DNA of 64,000 bases from Aphelenchoides besseyi (taxonomy: Eukaryota > Nematoda > Chromadorea > Rhabditida > Aphelenchoididae): positions 806,001 through 870,000 of the forward strand of contig JAMPIQ010000003.1 in assembly GCA_024699855.1 (NCBI GenBank). Reading direction: 5' to 3'. A model generated the notes under the pieces. That model was given only the letters and a program-made list of their open reading frames with translations. It was not told the origin of the DNA and did not search any database. The position numbers and the translations under genes are program-made. This document shows, piece after piece, positions 9,547 through 21,685 of this stretch. Within the stretch, counting starts at the first letter, position 1. Every line of letters begins with the position of its first letter.

Positions 9547-12500
9547 CTAAGCGTCGTTCTTCGGAGCAATTTGTCGGCTTAGACCGTAGGCGGTCATCTG
9601 GAATCGAGGAGTTTGAGTTGTTTTATCACTAGTTGACTTACTCCTTTCTGCGAAGCTCCCTTGTTTGTGCCGTACTGAAATGTCAAGATCAAATCAATGC
9701 GAAGATCAAATTCAAACCTGCAACGGGATTATCGCTTCGCCTTGGCGAATGATATCGTCCGAGAATCGACGTGGCTGAGTTTGTGCCAACTTGACAACCC
9801 AATTCGGAAATGCGACCGAAGCACCTTTGCTTTGAGCCTGAAATCAACAGTCGTCTTCCGGTCTAGACAACAAGTTTGAATTCAATGTTTGTAGGTAATC
9901 ATTTCGATGTGTTCAATTCAAAAACCGGAAACATTGGAAATAACCCTAATTACTGTTTCTTAGTCTCGAGATTACTGGCTTTGTTTTGCAGCTTGTGAAC
10001 TCGTTGAGTGATTGGAAACCAAAACGTTACATTCGAAATCGTTTGCACAGCGGCGCTCGGTTGTTGAACACGTCGTTTACGCGTATTGCTTCATTCATCC
10101 GTTCAACATCCGGTTCATTCGAAACGCAAACAGTAGACAGGTCCCACATTTGGTTGTGATGGCTCGGTGTTTTGAAGTGTTTGCAAACAGATTTCGTAGC
10201 TAACTTCTGTTTTCGAGTTCAACGAAAGATTGATTAGCAACAGCGGTTTACGTCAACGGAAACTTGTTCGTCGACAAAATTTGTTAAACACTGGGGCCTC
10301 GAGATCATTAAGTTGAACGTGTGCTTCATCCACGTTGCAAACCCGATTCGAATTGCAGTTTATTGTTTCCACTTCTTCAAAAGTCCAAGTGGAATGAAGG
10401 AGAAGACGTTTAATCGTCTTCGTTCTTGTCATTTGTTTATTCTTTTGTTGCCAGCACTTATTGAGAGTGCGGATTGCCCAGACGGTGTCATAGCATTTAA
10501 AGGTACTAATTGATTCGATTTTAGTCGCTTATCTTTTAGAATGTGTTAATCAAACCGATTGCGACATTTTTCAATTAACTTGTGCGACGGCAACCGATGG
10601 TAACCTTTACTGCTGTAAGTTTTCAAAGATCTCAACCTTAGAATATTAGTTAAGGTGGATTGGCAACTACGATTCTCATGAGCACAACTGAAAAGCCTCA
10701 GAAGGCTGCCACTTGTCCAGATGGAGTTGATGCGGGAATTCAAAAGTGCACGACAGACAATGATTGCAAGTTATTCGACCTTACTTGCGAAGATACTCCT
10801 GATGGAAAGTTCTGTTGCGGAAAAGCACCCACATTTGCTCCTCTAATGATCAAAAGACAGACAACTCCGTCGCCTCAAAGGGCTGCAACGTGCCCAGATG
10901 GAGTAGAAGCCGGAATCCAAACGTGTACGACAGATGTTGACTGCCGACTATTCGATCTAACTTGTGAAGACACACCTGATGGAAAGTTTTGTTGTGGCCG
11001 AGCAACAACTGTTGCTCCCCAAACAACTGTGAAGCCTCAAAAAGCTGCCAAGTGCCCAGATGGAGTAGAAGCCGGACTTCAAACGTGTACGACAGATGTT
11101 GAATGCCGACCATTCGATCTAACTTGTGAAGACACACCTGATGGAAAGTTTTGTTGTGGCCGAGCAACAACTGTTGCTCCTCAAACAACTGTGAAGCCTC
11201 AAAAAGCTGCCAAGTGCCCAGATGGAGTAGAAGCCGGACTTCAAACGTGTACGACAGATGTTGACTGCCGACTATTCGATCTAACTTGTGAAGACACTCC
11301 TGATGGGAAATTTTGTTGTGGTGCTGCTAGCACTACGGTCTTAACTACTTTACCCGTTCTAATGACAACACAACCTCAAAAGAAAGCAGCTTTATGTCCT
11401 GATGGAGTTAGTGCGGGTCTTCAAACGTGTACGACAGATGTTGAATGCCGACCATTCGATCTAACTTGTGAAGACACTCCTGATGGAAAATTCTGTTGTG
11501 GCAAAGGAACAACTGTAGCTCCTCCACAAACGACCGCAATGCCGACTACAAAAGATTCTCAGCCGGGAGCTTTGTGCCCTGATGGAGTTCGTGCGGGTCT
11601 TCAAACGTGTACGACAGATGTTGAATGCCGACCATTCGATCTAACTTGTGAAGACACTCCTGATGGAAAATTCTGTTGTGGCAAAGGAACAACTGTAGCT
11701 CCTCCACAAACGACCGCAATGCCGACTACAAAAGATTCTCAGCCGGGAGCTTTGTGCCCTGATGGAGTTCGTGCGGGTCTTCAAACGTGTACGACAGATG
11801 TTGAATGCCGACCATTCGATCTAACTTGTGAAGACACTCCTGATGGAAAATTCTGTTGTGGCAAAGGAACAACTGTAGCTCCTCCACAAACGACCGTAAT
11901 GCCAACAACCAAAACACCCATAGCAGAGATTTGCCCGGACGGTGTATCTGCTGGATTTGTTGGTATGAAATTAAAAGTTGTGAAGAAAATGTCAAACGCA
12001 CGCAAATTTGTTTTTTTCCGTTTATCCCGCCCAATAAGCCTTTTAGAACTGAAATCAAATTGTGGAGTTTAGAATGCAAAACGGACAAGGATTGTATGAG
12101 ATTCAACCTTGAATGTTTGGATACCGCAAATGGAAAGTTCTGTTGTGGCCGAGAAACAACTGTAGCTCCTCCACAAACGACCGCAATGCCGACTACAAAA
12201 GATTCTCAGCCGGGAGCTTTGTGCCCTGATGGAGTTCGCGCGGGTATTCAAAAGTGTACGACAGATGTTGAATGTCGACCATTCGGTCTAACTTGCGAAG
12301 ACACACCTGATGGAAAGTTTTGTTGTGGAAAAGGAAGTACAACTGCAGCTAATCCGACAACTCCAATAAAACCTACGCCAGCACCAACTCAAAAACCAAC
12401 TACCAAACCGCCGAACGAGGATAGATGTCCAGATAATGCACCGGCGATTCCAGGTTTGATTTTATTTTGCTAAATTGAAACCGAAAAGATTGCGCGTACG

Positions 12501-14991
12501 CAAGAGCAGAATGCAGATCAAGAGGAGTAGAACTGTATCATGCAAATTGACTGCAGGATTGTTGGCTACGGCGTGCATTTTGTTTCGAGTTTGTTAACTT
12601 TAACTTTTCAGCTATTTAGCTCACAATTCGAGGTGTGTGAGTTTACGGATAGTAATCACGTTTCAGCCATTCCCTCTTCTTCTTACTTCCGAGATTCTGC
12701 AGCAAAAACGCGCGAAACAAACCGAATCATCTTTCAGGCTTTCAATCCTCGATTGCATTATGATGCTTCGTGTTTCAGAGTGCAAAACTGATCTGGATTG
12801 CAGACCCTACGACTTAATCTGCACAACCGTTGCATCGGGCAAGAAATATTGTTGTGAGTTGTAAAACACGCTTTTGAGTTGATCACAAATCTTAGGTGGT
12901 CCGACGAATACAACCGTTCAACCAACAACTCAACCGCCGCCAACCAAGCCACCACCAACAAAGCCTCCCACGGCCAAGCCGGCGACCAAACCGGCGACAA
13001 AGCCGGCAACAAAACCAGCACCGACGAAGCCGCTTGTCAAACCAACTCCGATTCCAATTCAGCCGACAAAAGCAAATCCAACGGGCGAGTACGATGTGAA
13101 CCTTCCAATTTGAAAGTTATTTTGCAGATAATTGCGTCGACGTTTTGGTCAACGAGTGTCCGAGGAAAGTGCACTTGTGCATGCGATTCGTAAGTTTTCG
13201 ATCAGTTTTCTTATACCAAACTTAAGGAATACAATCGACTAATGGACAAATATTGTGCATGCACGTGTCGACCTTACCGTAAACAAAATCGCTTGTGGAT
13301 GCCAATGATTGTTGCGAAATTTTAGGTGAGGGTTGTCGTGATAAGGATCAAGCATGTCCCCGCAAAAATCATTTGTGCAAACGAACAGTAATCGCTTCCT
13401 TTGATTAGGATTTCAAGCTTGAAACTCACTCATCGCATTTCAGGAGTATAACCGTTTGGTACGCAAATGGTAATACGAGCTAACAAACCTTTTAAGCGGC
13501 GAACAACTTATTTCAGGTGTTCGAAAACGTGTGGATTTTGTACGTGAAGTGGCCAGAAAGCGGAGTGTATATTCAGTGTCCAAATTGCTAATAATTACAA
13601 ATGCAATTCTTCGCTTTTCAAGTTGCAAACATGTAAACTGCTACAGCGAATTCACTTGCTAATAAATTTATGTTGAAACGAGCGGTCAGCAAGCGATCGA
13701 AAGGTAGCAATAAAACTTGTGGTAACAAACGACCGTAAAATCGTTTTTGTCGAAGAAACTTTTCGATCTTGTGGTATGTTGGATAACAAAGCCACTTGTC
13801 GTCATGATTGTTCACACAATCACCCAACTCTTTTTTCTTGCTGTTTCGACGACAGTTTTGGCTTAAAATCCAACTTGTTTCGATGGAATTGATGCCTTCA
13901 TAGGTGAGTTCAGAACCCAAAAAACCTTGTCGAATCTCTAGAATGCGATCAAACCACCAAACTCTGCGATGCCGATAGGTCGCTCAATTGCGAACGGATA
14001 ATGGGAACTTACTATTGTTGTAAGTTGGACGGAATTTACATTCAATAGGAATTCAGGCGCCCCGCCATTGACAAAAACTACACGCAAAACGATCACTAAA
14101 CCGTCGAGTTCAACCATTCAATCAACTACTCTGCCATTTCCAATAGCGAAAACCTGTGAGTTTGATTAGAAATTTGAATCGAAAATTGCTTGCAGTTTGT
14201 CGAAACGTTCCGTACGATTGTTCCAAAGCTACATCTCTGTGTTCACATCCTGCTTATAAAGACATTATGATTCGTGAATGCCCAGCGAGCTGTGGACTTT
14301 TTTCCGGCTTGTTTTGACTCAAATCCCCGGTAATTTTGCGTAGAACTTTTAAGTCGATTTGCAGTTTAGATGCGTGAATTGGGTTTCCCACGGTTTCTGT
14401 GTTCATCCCTTCTTCACACCCTAAATTCGTGCTCAACACTGCGCACAATCTTGCGACTTGTGTTCACTTATAAGCCAACAGATTCAAAAATAAACTCACC
14501 ACAGCGGCCAACGAACGTAGACATTCGATTACTTTGTAACACTGTTTGTTTTCGTACAAATCTACCGTCTGGAAGCAGGAGATCTCCGGAACTCCGTACT
14601 GTTTGATCGAATCCAAGAAATTGGAAATGTTCTCCATCATGTGAAACGGCATTCTCGGATTCTTGTTGAAGCGAATGGCCGATGCACCGGCAAGTTTGTT
14701 CATCAAACTGCAACGGAACAATCAAAGTCTTCGTACCGGGAGACTTACGTGCACAAAATGACTCCGTTCTTTAGCTCCTCGGAAACCTGCTCGTCGTTTT
14801 CGAAGTGCGCCGCCGAACGCGACAACGGAAGACCGGAAACATCGGAGATCCACGTCAACACCTCTTGAGCTTCCTCGATGTTGAAACGAGCTTGATTCTG
14901 AAATCACCGTCGAATCGAGTGAACAAGATCGCTGAACAACCTTCTGCTGAATCTCACGACTCAATCCATAGGAAGGTCCGTGGTTGGCCAT
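9547..14991 (-). CDS. calponin/transgelin-family actin-binding protein
   Basis: A 203-residue protein from six exons (14991-14941, 14897-14749, 14707-14500, 9837-9718, 9674-9642, 9597-9547), all phases agreeing. The N-terminal calponin-homology domain contains 'ELKNGVILCTLMNKLAG' and 'FQTVDLYE'. It is followed by one C-terminal calponin repeat reading 'YGTNKGASQKGMTAYGLSRQ'. This is the transgelin/Mp20 layout; such proteins bind and bundle actin, often in muscle. An unpaired splice acceptor lies 24 nt before the ATG (TTTTCAG), suggesting trans-splicing. The third intron (9838-14499) is 4.66 kb, about a hundred times the local norm, and holds two opposite-strand genes. Confident call. Confidence 0.93.
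10394..13547 (+). CDS. secreted protein with 11 cysteine-rich modules and two C-terminal ShKT domains
   Basis: Exons: 10394-10502, 10540-10614, 10655-11962, 12073-12453, 12779-12853, 12896-13084, 13128-13189, 13227-13278, 13326-13387, 13444-13469, 13517-13547. A signal peptide (HLFILLLPALIESA) is followed by 11 six-cysteine modules of the form CPDG..C.TD.DC....C...GKFCCG, resembling Lustrin-type or WAP-like repeats. Short Thr/Pro linkers separate the modules. A long Thr/Pro/Lys linker then leads to two ShKT (SXC) domains. Both ShKT domains contain 'EYNRL' before their final cysteines. One intron (13085-13127) starts with GC. The product is probably an extracellular or cuticle-associated matrix protein. 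AATAAA lies at 13661. The whole gene sits inside the calponin intron on the opposite strand. Confidence 0.88.
11401..11930 (+). repeat. 180-bp tandem repeat within the cysteine-rich gene
   Basis: Three head-to-tail units starting at 11401, 11581 and 11761 are almost identical at the nucleotide level, linker included. The third diverges near 11897. A further partial match starts at about 12155. Each unit encodes one six-cysteine module plus its Thr/Pro linker, so the array stays in frame. Confidence 0.93.
13804..14317 (+). pseudogene. second ShKT-domain secreted protein, in-frame stop after the signal peptide
   Basis: A paralogue of the preceding gene, also inside the calponin intron. The ATG at 13804 opens a 20-residue signal peptide (MIVHTITQLFFLAVSTTVLA), but the next codon is TAA (13864-13866). 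Beyond it the frame continues through one six-cysteine module, a Thr/Ser/Pro linker and one ShKT domain beginning 'CRNVPYDC'. It ends at TGA 14315-14317, with introns at about 13920-13941, 14020-14055 and 14157-14195. The stop is the only lesion seen, so this is either a fresh pseudogene or a base error. A different first exon cannot be excluded. Confidence 0.65.
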
Positions 14992-17284
14992 TGCGATTTT
15001 GGTGTTGTGGCGAGAAACTGAAAACAGAAGATGAAGAGGCGAAGAGATCACGCATCAGCAAGTTCTTTGTTCCAACACTGAATCGTTAACAGAAAATTTG
15101 CTTTTGAAACGAAAAAACGCGGCCGTTCGATCGGAAGAGAAACGAAGTGAATCAACGGCGGAAATCTTTTCCTTTTGCCGCCATTTCGATCGATGACTCG
15201 ACGGCCGAACGATCGACGGCCGTCGAACTGATAAGCAAGAAGCGATTTTGGTCGACGAAGTCAATCGACTCAAAATCTCCGGCAACAGAAAAGGAATTGC
15301 GCGAACGCGAAAAACGAAGCGAATTCGGCGCACGAACGTGTGAATCACGTAACGTCGGAGGGACGCACGGGAAAACGCAATGTTTATTTCCGAATTGCGC
15401 TCATAAATTTTTCGAATGGACGCTTTTTTGTGAGTAAAATTGGTCGTTGAAGAAGTACAAAATGAGATTTCGTTGACCGTCGTCTTGTGCGCAAATGTTT
15501 ACGTGTGAGTTTCTTCTCGCATCCAAGCGGATTTCCCCAACGAACTTGAGAGCGCGATCACGCATTGCGCGTTCACGTTTTCATGGAATTTCCGTGCGTT
15601 CGAAACGCAAAAGGCTCTCGAGCATCGAACGAAAATTGCGGACGCGGCAAAAAGATCGAACGCAGAGATCGAATGTTGAGATAAGACTCCGGTTTTTGCC
15701 GCCACCAGTTAACACTTCGAACTCCGCGGTAAACAGTCGAGAACATCGATTCTGCTGTCCGATCGAACTGCACTTTCACACAAAGAAGATTGTTCACAGA
15801 GATAGACGGGCGCCATAAAACTGTTTAGAATCTCGAGCCGATCGACTGTTTTCTGTGCCAACATTGCCGGGAACAAGTTCGAGATCTAAACAGCAAATTG
15901 CGCACAGATTGGCGATGGGAAAAATACGACGAAAAGAAGAGCGTTCGAAGTCAGTGATGCGGATGCAAACAAGAAGTTCCAAAGATAGTGAACGAGTGCG
16001 ACGACATTAGACGATCGGGTTTGAACCCACTTTTCTATGTACTTTGTTTGCCAATTAACAGCACATTGAGAATCCAGTTGCAATCTTTTGGCCGACGTCG
16101 TGAAAGTCATTTAACTCTGCAAGACAGATCGCGAACTGCAAAAAAACCGACTGCCATCGAATTGCCTTGTTGTTGTGAAGTCGGTGCGTTCGGTCGACTT
16201 TTCGATCTGTTACGTGATTTCAAATTGCCGTGAACGTTAGTTTGGCGTGTTATCTCGGTCATTTCTTCATCACTGTATTTCGGTGTGGTGACCGAAGTTA
16301 ACGTCCGCAATCGATTCCACAAGTCGCAACTGCTTGATTTGCGTCGTTCGATAAAATATAAGGGCATCTCATCGAATCTTACGAGATCTCACGTTGATTT
16401 GTTTACGGGCATTCGCATTACCTGAGGGAGATATGCGGATCATACAGAAGGAAACTTGTACGATTGTCGGAAGCTCTATGCTTACTGACATCTTGACTTT
16501 CAGAACGTTTTTAAACTTTTTTGTGAGACCGTCCAAGAGTTTCTGCACAACTACAATGTGTTTATCACTGCAAAACCGGAAGGTTCCTCAGCGGTGAATA
16601 CCGTTGACACTCGTAAACAGAGCTCTGCCTCTGGTTGCGGAGCAAACGACGATCGTGGTTTTCAAACTCGTAGACGTGGAAGCGACGAGTCTAAACTTCG
16701 ACTTTCGGATCAAAACAGGAAGACGATCGAACAAGCGATTTTGCCGTACTTTATGGTAAGTCGGAACAAAAGTCACGTTTAGACATTTCGATTTTAAGAT
16801 TTGAGGAGTAAATGATTTTGAGCAAAGCTCAGGGCACAAAAATGCTCGTGAAACTCGACTAACTTTTCACCTCTCGTTATGAGTTGAAGATCGTCGACCA
16901 CCTACCGCGAATCGTGGCCTGAAGACGAGGATGAAACAAGATCAGTAGATACCGTTGGGAATCTAACGGTCTTAAAGAGCCGGTAAGTCAATGAAAACTT
17001 TTAATCCAAACTCATCACTTTTAGATCGATTTTGAAAAAATTTGGATCACAAATTTTGTCAAATTTACTTGCAGATTTAGCTTGTAGGAAGAATTCCGAT
17101 TGATGTGATGTTCAAGATGATTGGGATGATTGTCTGAAATGCCATTGGGTTAACAAGCTCAAATTCCTATACGCAAAGCATGAGCTGATTGCTTTGTCCG
17201 TTGACTGATTTGACCTAAGGGTCGTGAAACTGAATGTTGGAAAAACATTTGTTTGTTAAAAGATCAAAAGCTAACAATGAAGAC
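14992..17284. other. long non-coding or unassigned stretch upstream of the calponin gene
   Basis: About 2.3 kb. Positions 15012-15040 hold the acceptor-like tract used by the calponin transcript on the minus strand. Between 15100 and 15850 there are ORFs on both strands with arginine/serine-rich low-information translations and no splice logic. I regard these as chance ORFs. The only better candidate is an exon-like piece at 16504-16755, listed separately. Confidence 0.4.
16504..16755 (+). CDS. exon-like fragment of an unrecognised gene
   Basis: An 84-codon open segment lies exactly between a splice acceptor (CTTTCAG, ending 16503) and a donor (GTAAGT, at 16756). The translation contains 'LFCETVQEFLHNYNVFITAK' and a basic Ser/Arg-rich middle. 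I do not recognise it. A further donor-like GTAAGT follows at about 16982, but no consistent flanking exons were found. It could be a real gene exon or a decayed one. Confidence 0.25.
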
Positions 17285-17838
17285 TCATTTCTTATCGGTT
17301 TCTTTCCATTGAGTTCCATCCAACTTCTGAAATTGACACGCTATTCGAGCCACTCCGTCGGGTTTCGGATTCGTTGCGAACAACCATTTCGCTTGCGGAT
17401 CCGACGGCTTTGCAGTGATGTGTTGAACGATAAAAAAATGAATACCGGGTTTGGGAATTTGGTTCGAGGAAAACGTGATTTTGACCGCATGCGACGAGTT
17501 CGGTTCCACAAATCCATAGGGCATACGAACACGAAAAATCGCATTGGAGGTGCATTTGATCTGAGAAATAAGTTCATTTATCTCTACGTTAACTCCATTA
17601 CCTTGTAAGCAAAACGTTTCGATGTTGGGTTCGTAATCTTCAGTTGGATTACCACGTTCTCATTCACGAGCTTATCCGATTTGAAGACAAGTGCCGTCTT
17701 TGGATCCAATTCCATTTGAAATGGCAATTCACCGACTTTGTTGTCCATTCGACTGTCGAGCATTTTACTGACGGATCCATCCCTCCTGACATCTCGTATC
17801 TTAGTCTCTTGCGGCGGCGATTGTTTCTCTTCGGGCAT
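17285..17838 (-). CDS. MSP-domain (major sperm protein-like) protein
   Basis: Two exons, 17838-17602 and 17560-17285, joined over a 41-bp intron. After a hydrophilic N-terminus of about 35 residues the chain enters an MSP/VAP-type immunoglobulin fold. The fold has 'ELDPKTALVFKSDKL', 'QLKITNPTSKRFAYK' and 'GFVEPNSSHAVKITFS'. The NPTxKRxAxK core is the MSP hallmark. No C-terminal membrane anchor is present, so it resembles nematode sperm MSP-domain proteins more than VAP. In nematodes such proteins act in sperm motility or signalling. An upstream in-frame ATG at 17886 would add 16 residues but looks like leader sequence. Confidence 0.85.
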
Positions 17839-18302
17839 CGATAAAATTGCGGCGATGAACTGACGAGTGACGTAAATCAGAATCAATGAAACTTAAGAGC
17901 TGCAGGAAACGAAAAGAGTTTTTATGCAAAAAGATATTTTTGAATAACAACAAATTGCTTTGACATGATACCGTAGTTAGTTTTGTCGAATGGAGTTTTC
18001 TTGTGTGAGTGTCGTTTAGACTCACACGACTGGAACTATGGCGTTCATTTCGTCTTATTGTAGATTGCTGAATTACTTCCTCATGGCTTAGTGGAACTGT
18101 TATTTCCACAAACCATTTACGTCAACATTTACAATACTTGTAATGGTATTTGTAATCGAAGAAACTAGAAAACAGCACGTCTTATGATGCTTTCATGTTT
18201 TGTAGCTGTTTACATTCTACTTACCATTTTAGGGTTTGTGCTCGTGATCATTTAATATAGTTGGGTCGCAAACCGGTAAAACACCTAAATCCATTCTTCT
18301 AT
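17839..18302. other. intergenic between divergent genes
   Basis: A 460-bp space between the divergent MSP-domain gene (left) and the 7TM gene (right). It should contain promoters for both. No motif could be singled out. Confidence 0.4.
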
Positions 18303-19517
18303 ATGGCCTTTAATAACATGAGTTGTTTTGTTTGGAACGAAACAATCGACCGCAATGTTGTTGTGTTTGCCAATGATCTCGAGTTAACACTTTCAGTCAA
18401 AAGTGAGTTGATATTTCAATTACTAAACTGTCTTAAAGATGTTTATTTCTATTGGAACATTTTCTTTTCGTTCACTGCAATGCTATTAAATGGACTTCTT
18501 TGCATCGCGATTTACTGGTTTCCAAATCCGATGATCAAAATCAATCCAATGCTTTTGGCTAACTCAGCCTTCGACTTTTTGTTTGCCTTAACTTACTTAC
18601 TCTTCGGACGTGTAGGTGATCGAAACAACTCTCCTATGTAATGACACGCTTTCAGTACATTTTCGTAGGCTATCAACGTTTGCTTCCAACTCTTTTTGGT
18701 TTAATTTCGGTCTCAAATCCAATTCGAGTGCGCTACATTAACTTCTTGATCACAATGTTCGCGGTGATTAGTTGGAATTTTGTGTTAGCGCAGTTTATGT
18801 TCAGATACTTGATAGTCAAGTAGTAGGTTCAATCAAGCATTCTTCACTCATGAGTTTCAAGTAATCAGCAAGTTCGAGGACTACGACTCTTTTGGTTTCT
18901 AGTCTTCTGTGTTCTATTCGGTGGTTTGCATTTCTTTTCTTTGTTAAGCAAAAACTCCTACAACCCATCGGCTGAAGAGATTGACAACTCGATTGCTATT
19001 TTTCGTCATTACGATTTCGACATTACATCGGGAATCTATGGCAAAATTGTGAAACCTGGTTTGGAGACAACCTTGTATCAGAAACTACCTCTGATCTTCA
19101 CCGTTAGCGAACTGCTCATCATTTTGTTTTGCTCAGTTGCAACGCGTAGAATTCTACGTCAATCTGCGGGAATGAAAATTGTCGCAACCAGACGATTGAA
19201 TCAATCGATGGACAGAATGATTATGTTTATGGTGTTCTTTGAGTGTTCGGTCCACTAATCTGCTTAATCTTCAGGTTCTTATTCCAATCATTTCAAACGT
19301 TATTCCGACGTTCGCTAATCAAACGCTCATCTTTCGCTGCGAATCAAATGCGATCTTTTCGGCCATCTTCTCGAGCACCATGATCTCTGCATCGTTTTTG
19401 AATGCGTGCGCTACAATCTGCTTCATCAAAGCATACCGCTTGGCCATTTTCAAACTTCTAACTTTTCGCTGTTGGGAGAAACCGCAACAGGGTGTGATCT
19501 CAATAACCGGCTCTTAA
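18303..19517 (+). CDS. 7TM chemoreceptor-like GPCR (nematode serpentine receptor type)
   Basis: Five exons (18303-18402, 18439-18611, 18656-18814, 18870-19231, 19275-19517) join in phase. After a short N-glycosylated head (NMSCFVWNETI) there are hydrophobic helices. They include 'FTAMLLNGLLCIAIYWFPN', an 'RYLIQVRGLRLFWFLVFCVL' segment, 'VLIPIISNVIP' and a last helix ending 'LNACATICFIKAYR'. The QxLxP and the final N..TI....YR pattern are typical of nematode STR/SRD/SRH-type receptors. The 18815-18869 intron uses a GTCAAG donor. Alternative donors there leave the wrong phase. Ligand and expression are unknown. Confidence 0.75.
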
Positions 19518-19784
19518 CTGAATTTTAGTTGGAACTTTCATGGCAACATACGTTTAATAAGAATTGAATAGAAAAAGTTTTCAGGCGAATCTACTGTTGC
19601 TCAGTTTTCGTTCTGTGTGTTGTGTCTGTGGCCATGAAACGCTATTCATGTGATCACAAAGCGCTTTGCATTCATTGTGCTCGTCATTCACGATTATTAT
19701 TTTTGGTATTCACAAAAAAGCCTTTTTCCATTTCGTTCGTTGAGGTTCAAGAATAAAATTTTGATTTGATATTATTTGGAGATA

Positions 19785-21685
19785 ATGGATTGGTTGATAC
19801 GTTTAGTTTTCCTTGTTGTTTGTTTTTGTTCAATCGAAGCGGACCGTGAGTTTTGGTCGACTTCTGATTTCGTTCAATCGATCAAACCACCTCCTTTGTT
19901 TCGGACCAAAAGACTTGCACCACTCTCGGAATTCGAGGATACACAAGACGAGTTGGTTTTTGTTCAATCCGTGAGTTCAAACGTTGATTTGTTTAACCGA
20001 GTTGTTTAGTTGTTTCGTCACGGAGATCGAACGCCGGAGGTTTGTATTTTCAACTCGACCTGCTTTTGGTATTATTATTCAAAGGAGATATTTTAGTCAG
20101 CATTCTATTATGATAAGCCGAACCAATGGCCGGGATTTGCGGAAGTCACAGTCGTCAGTTATAGCTATAAGTTTCTCTGATCAGAAGTTTAGAAAGGAAT
20201 GGAACAAATGGTCGCATTGGGGAAGAAGCTGCGCACCAAATATGTTGAGACCCTCAAATTCATTAGTCACTATTACAACCCCAAAGAAGTGAGTTAAAGT
20301 TGTATTAGTTGATCCGTTCTTAGGTCTATTTTCGAAGTTCTGATCGCAATCGAACATTGCAAAGTGCGCTTGCAAAGATTGTTGGCTTCGTAAAAGGTCG
20401 TCGTGGAATCGAATATCCCGACTTGAAAGATTGGCCTGATGGTTACGTTGTGGTACCTGTTCATACGATCGACTATTACACTGACACGGTAGAATAATAA
20501 CAATCGATCTAACCAACGTTTTTAGGTTTTTAATCAATACATAAAATGCGAAAAGGCCGAACAAGCACGTAAACTTTTGATGAATGCTCCGGAGTATCGA
20601 CTGTTAAGAATGAAAACAGCGGTAATTTGTAAACACATGTCCTTTGAATTTGTGTTTAGCGTCTTCTTCAGCATCTGTCGACACTGAGAAATCAGACGAT
20701 AACTTTGGAAAACGCATATTTCTTCTACGACATTTGGCACATTCATCGGGTACGTGAGTTCATTTTTAACGAGTTTTTGATTTTCAGCTCAACAACGTTC
20801 CTATGCCTCCAGGATTCACGGACGAGCTATACAAACAGTTCGAAGCTGTGGCATTTGTTATGCACGATTATCAGTTCGGTGTTGGAATTCGACCGTTTCA
20901 TGGCATGGATCTGAGACGCGAGTTGACGAGGTTGCGAGGCGGCTCGATACTCAGCGAATTGCTCGGAAATATGGAAACAAAAGTGGAATGTTTGTATGGT
21001 AAGTTTGAAGGTCGAACGCGAAACGTCCGTGAATCACTGAGCGATTGTTCATGAGTATCAGAGCCAACGGTCGTTAAGCGAACAAAAACTGACTTTTGGT
21101 TTACGATTCGTGAACCCGATGAATATAATGCTTCTTTGCCAATCAATTCCTGTTTCAGACTCAAAGAACAAAAAAGCATGTCAATGGATTCGTGATCTCA
21201 AGTACTACGCTTATTCGGGAGTGAGTTAGCAAATTCGAGAAAACTAATCATGATTGCAGCATGACACTACGATTGAGGTTCGACAGAGTCAAGTTGTGTT
21301 ATTTGTTTTAAGGTTCTTTTCTCGGCTTTTGGTTTTGAGAACACGAACTATGTCGATGTTGGAGAACCGAAATACGCCGCTTGTTTGACCTTCGAGTTAT
21401 GGAAGAGCAACAATGAACATTACGTTAAGGTAAGTTGTGATTGAAATTACAAATCTAAGCTTTCAGGTGCTTTATTGGCCTCCAGGAATGGGTACCTTTG
21501 ACATCACGACGGACATTGTAGGTTGTGATGAAGAGAAGTGTTCGTTGAGTCGTTTCGTCGACCGTCTGCGACCGATGTTGATCGATGATTTCGAGGAAGT
21601 AAGTCGTTGTCAATTAACAATAAAAATACCGACCCTTCAGGAATGTAAACTACCCAGAGATTACAATTTCTCTGTTGATATTTGA
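19785..21685 (+). CDS. histidine acid phosphatase, secreted or lysosomal
   Basis: About twelve short exons. The N-terminal hydrophobic leader (LIRLVFLVVCFCSIEA) is a signal peptide. The phosphate-binding motif 'LFRHGDRTPE' forms most of a 30-bp exon at 20010-20039, and the nucleophilic His is its first histidine. The proton-donor motif HDTT is at about 21260. Between them are 'GMEQMVALGKKLRTKY' and other family blocks. These enzymes hydrolyse phosphomonoesters at acid pH in lysosomes or the gut lumen. TGA is at 21683-21685, and AATAAA overlaps its last base. The N-terminus between signal and active site (about 45 residues) is longer than usual. All catalytic motifs are intact. Confidence 0.92.

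Noticed and set aside
11401..11940. Regular repeats as a CRISPR array
   Set aside because: The repeats are coding, 180 bp long, with no spacers, in a eukaryotic gene.
15100..15850. Long overlapping ORFs on both strands
   Set aside because: They show arginine- and serine-rich translations with no family match and no splice pattern; probably chance ORFs upstream of the calponin gene.
18815..18869. Frameshift in the 7TM gene at 18820
   Set aside because: Using the GTCAAG donor at 18815 and the ATCAG acceptor at 18869 restores phase and gives a typical TM helix, so the gene is intact.
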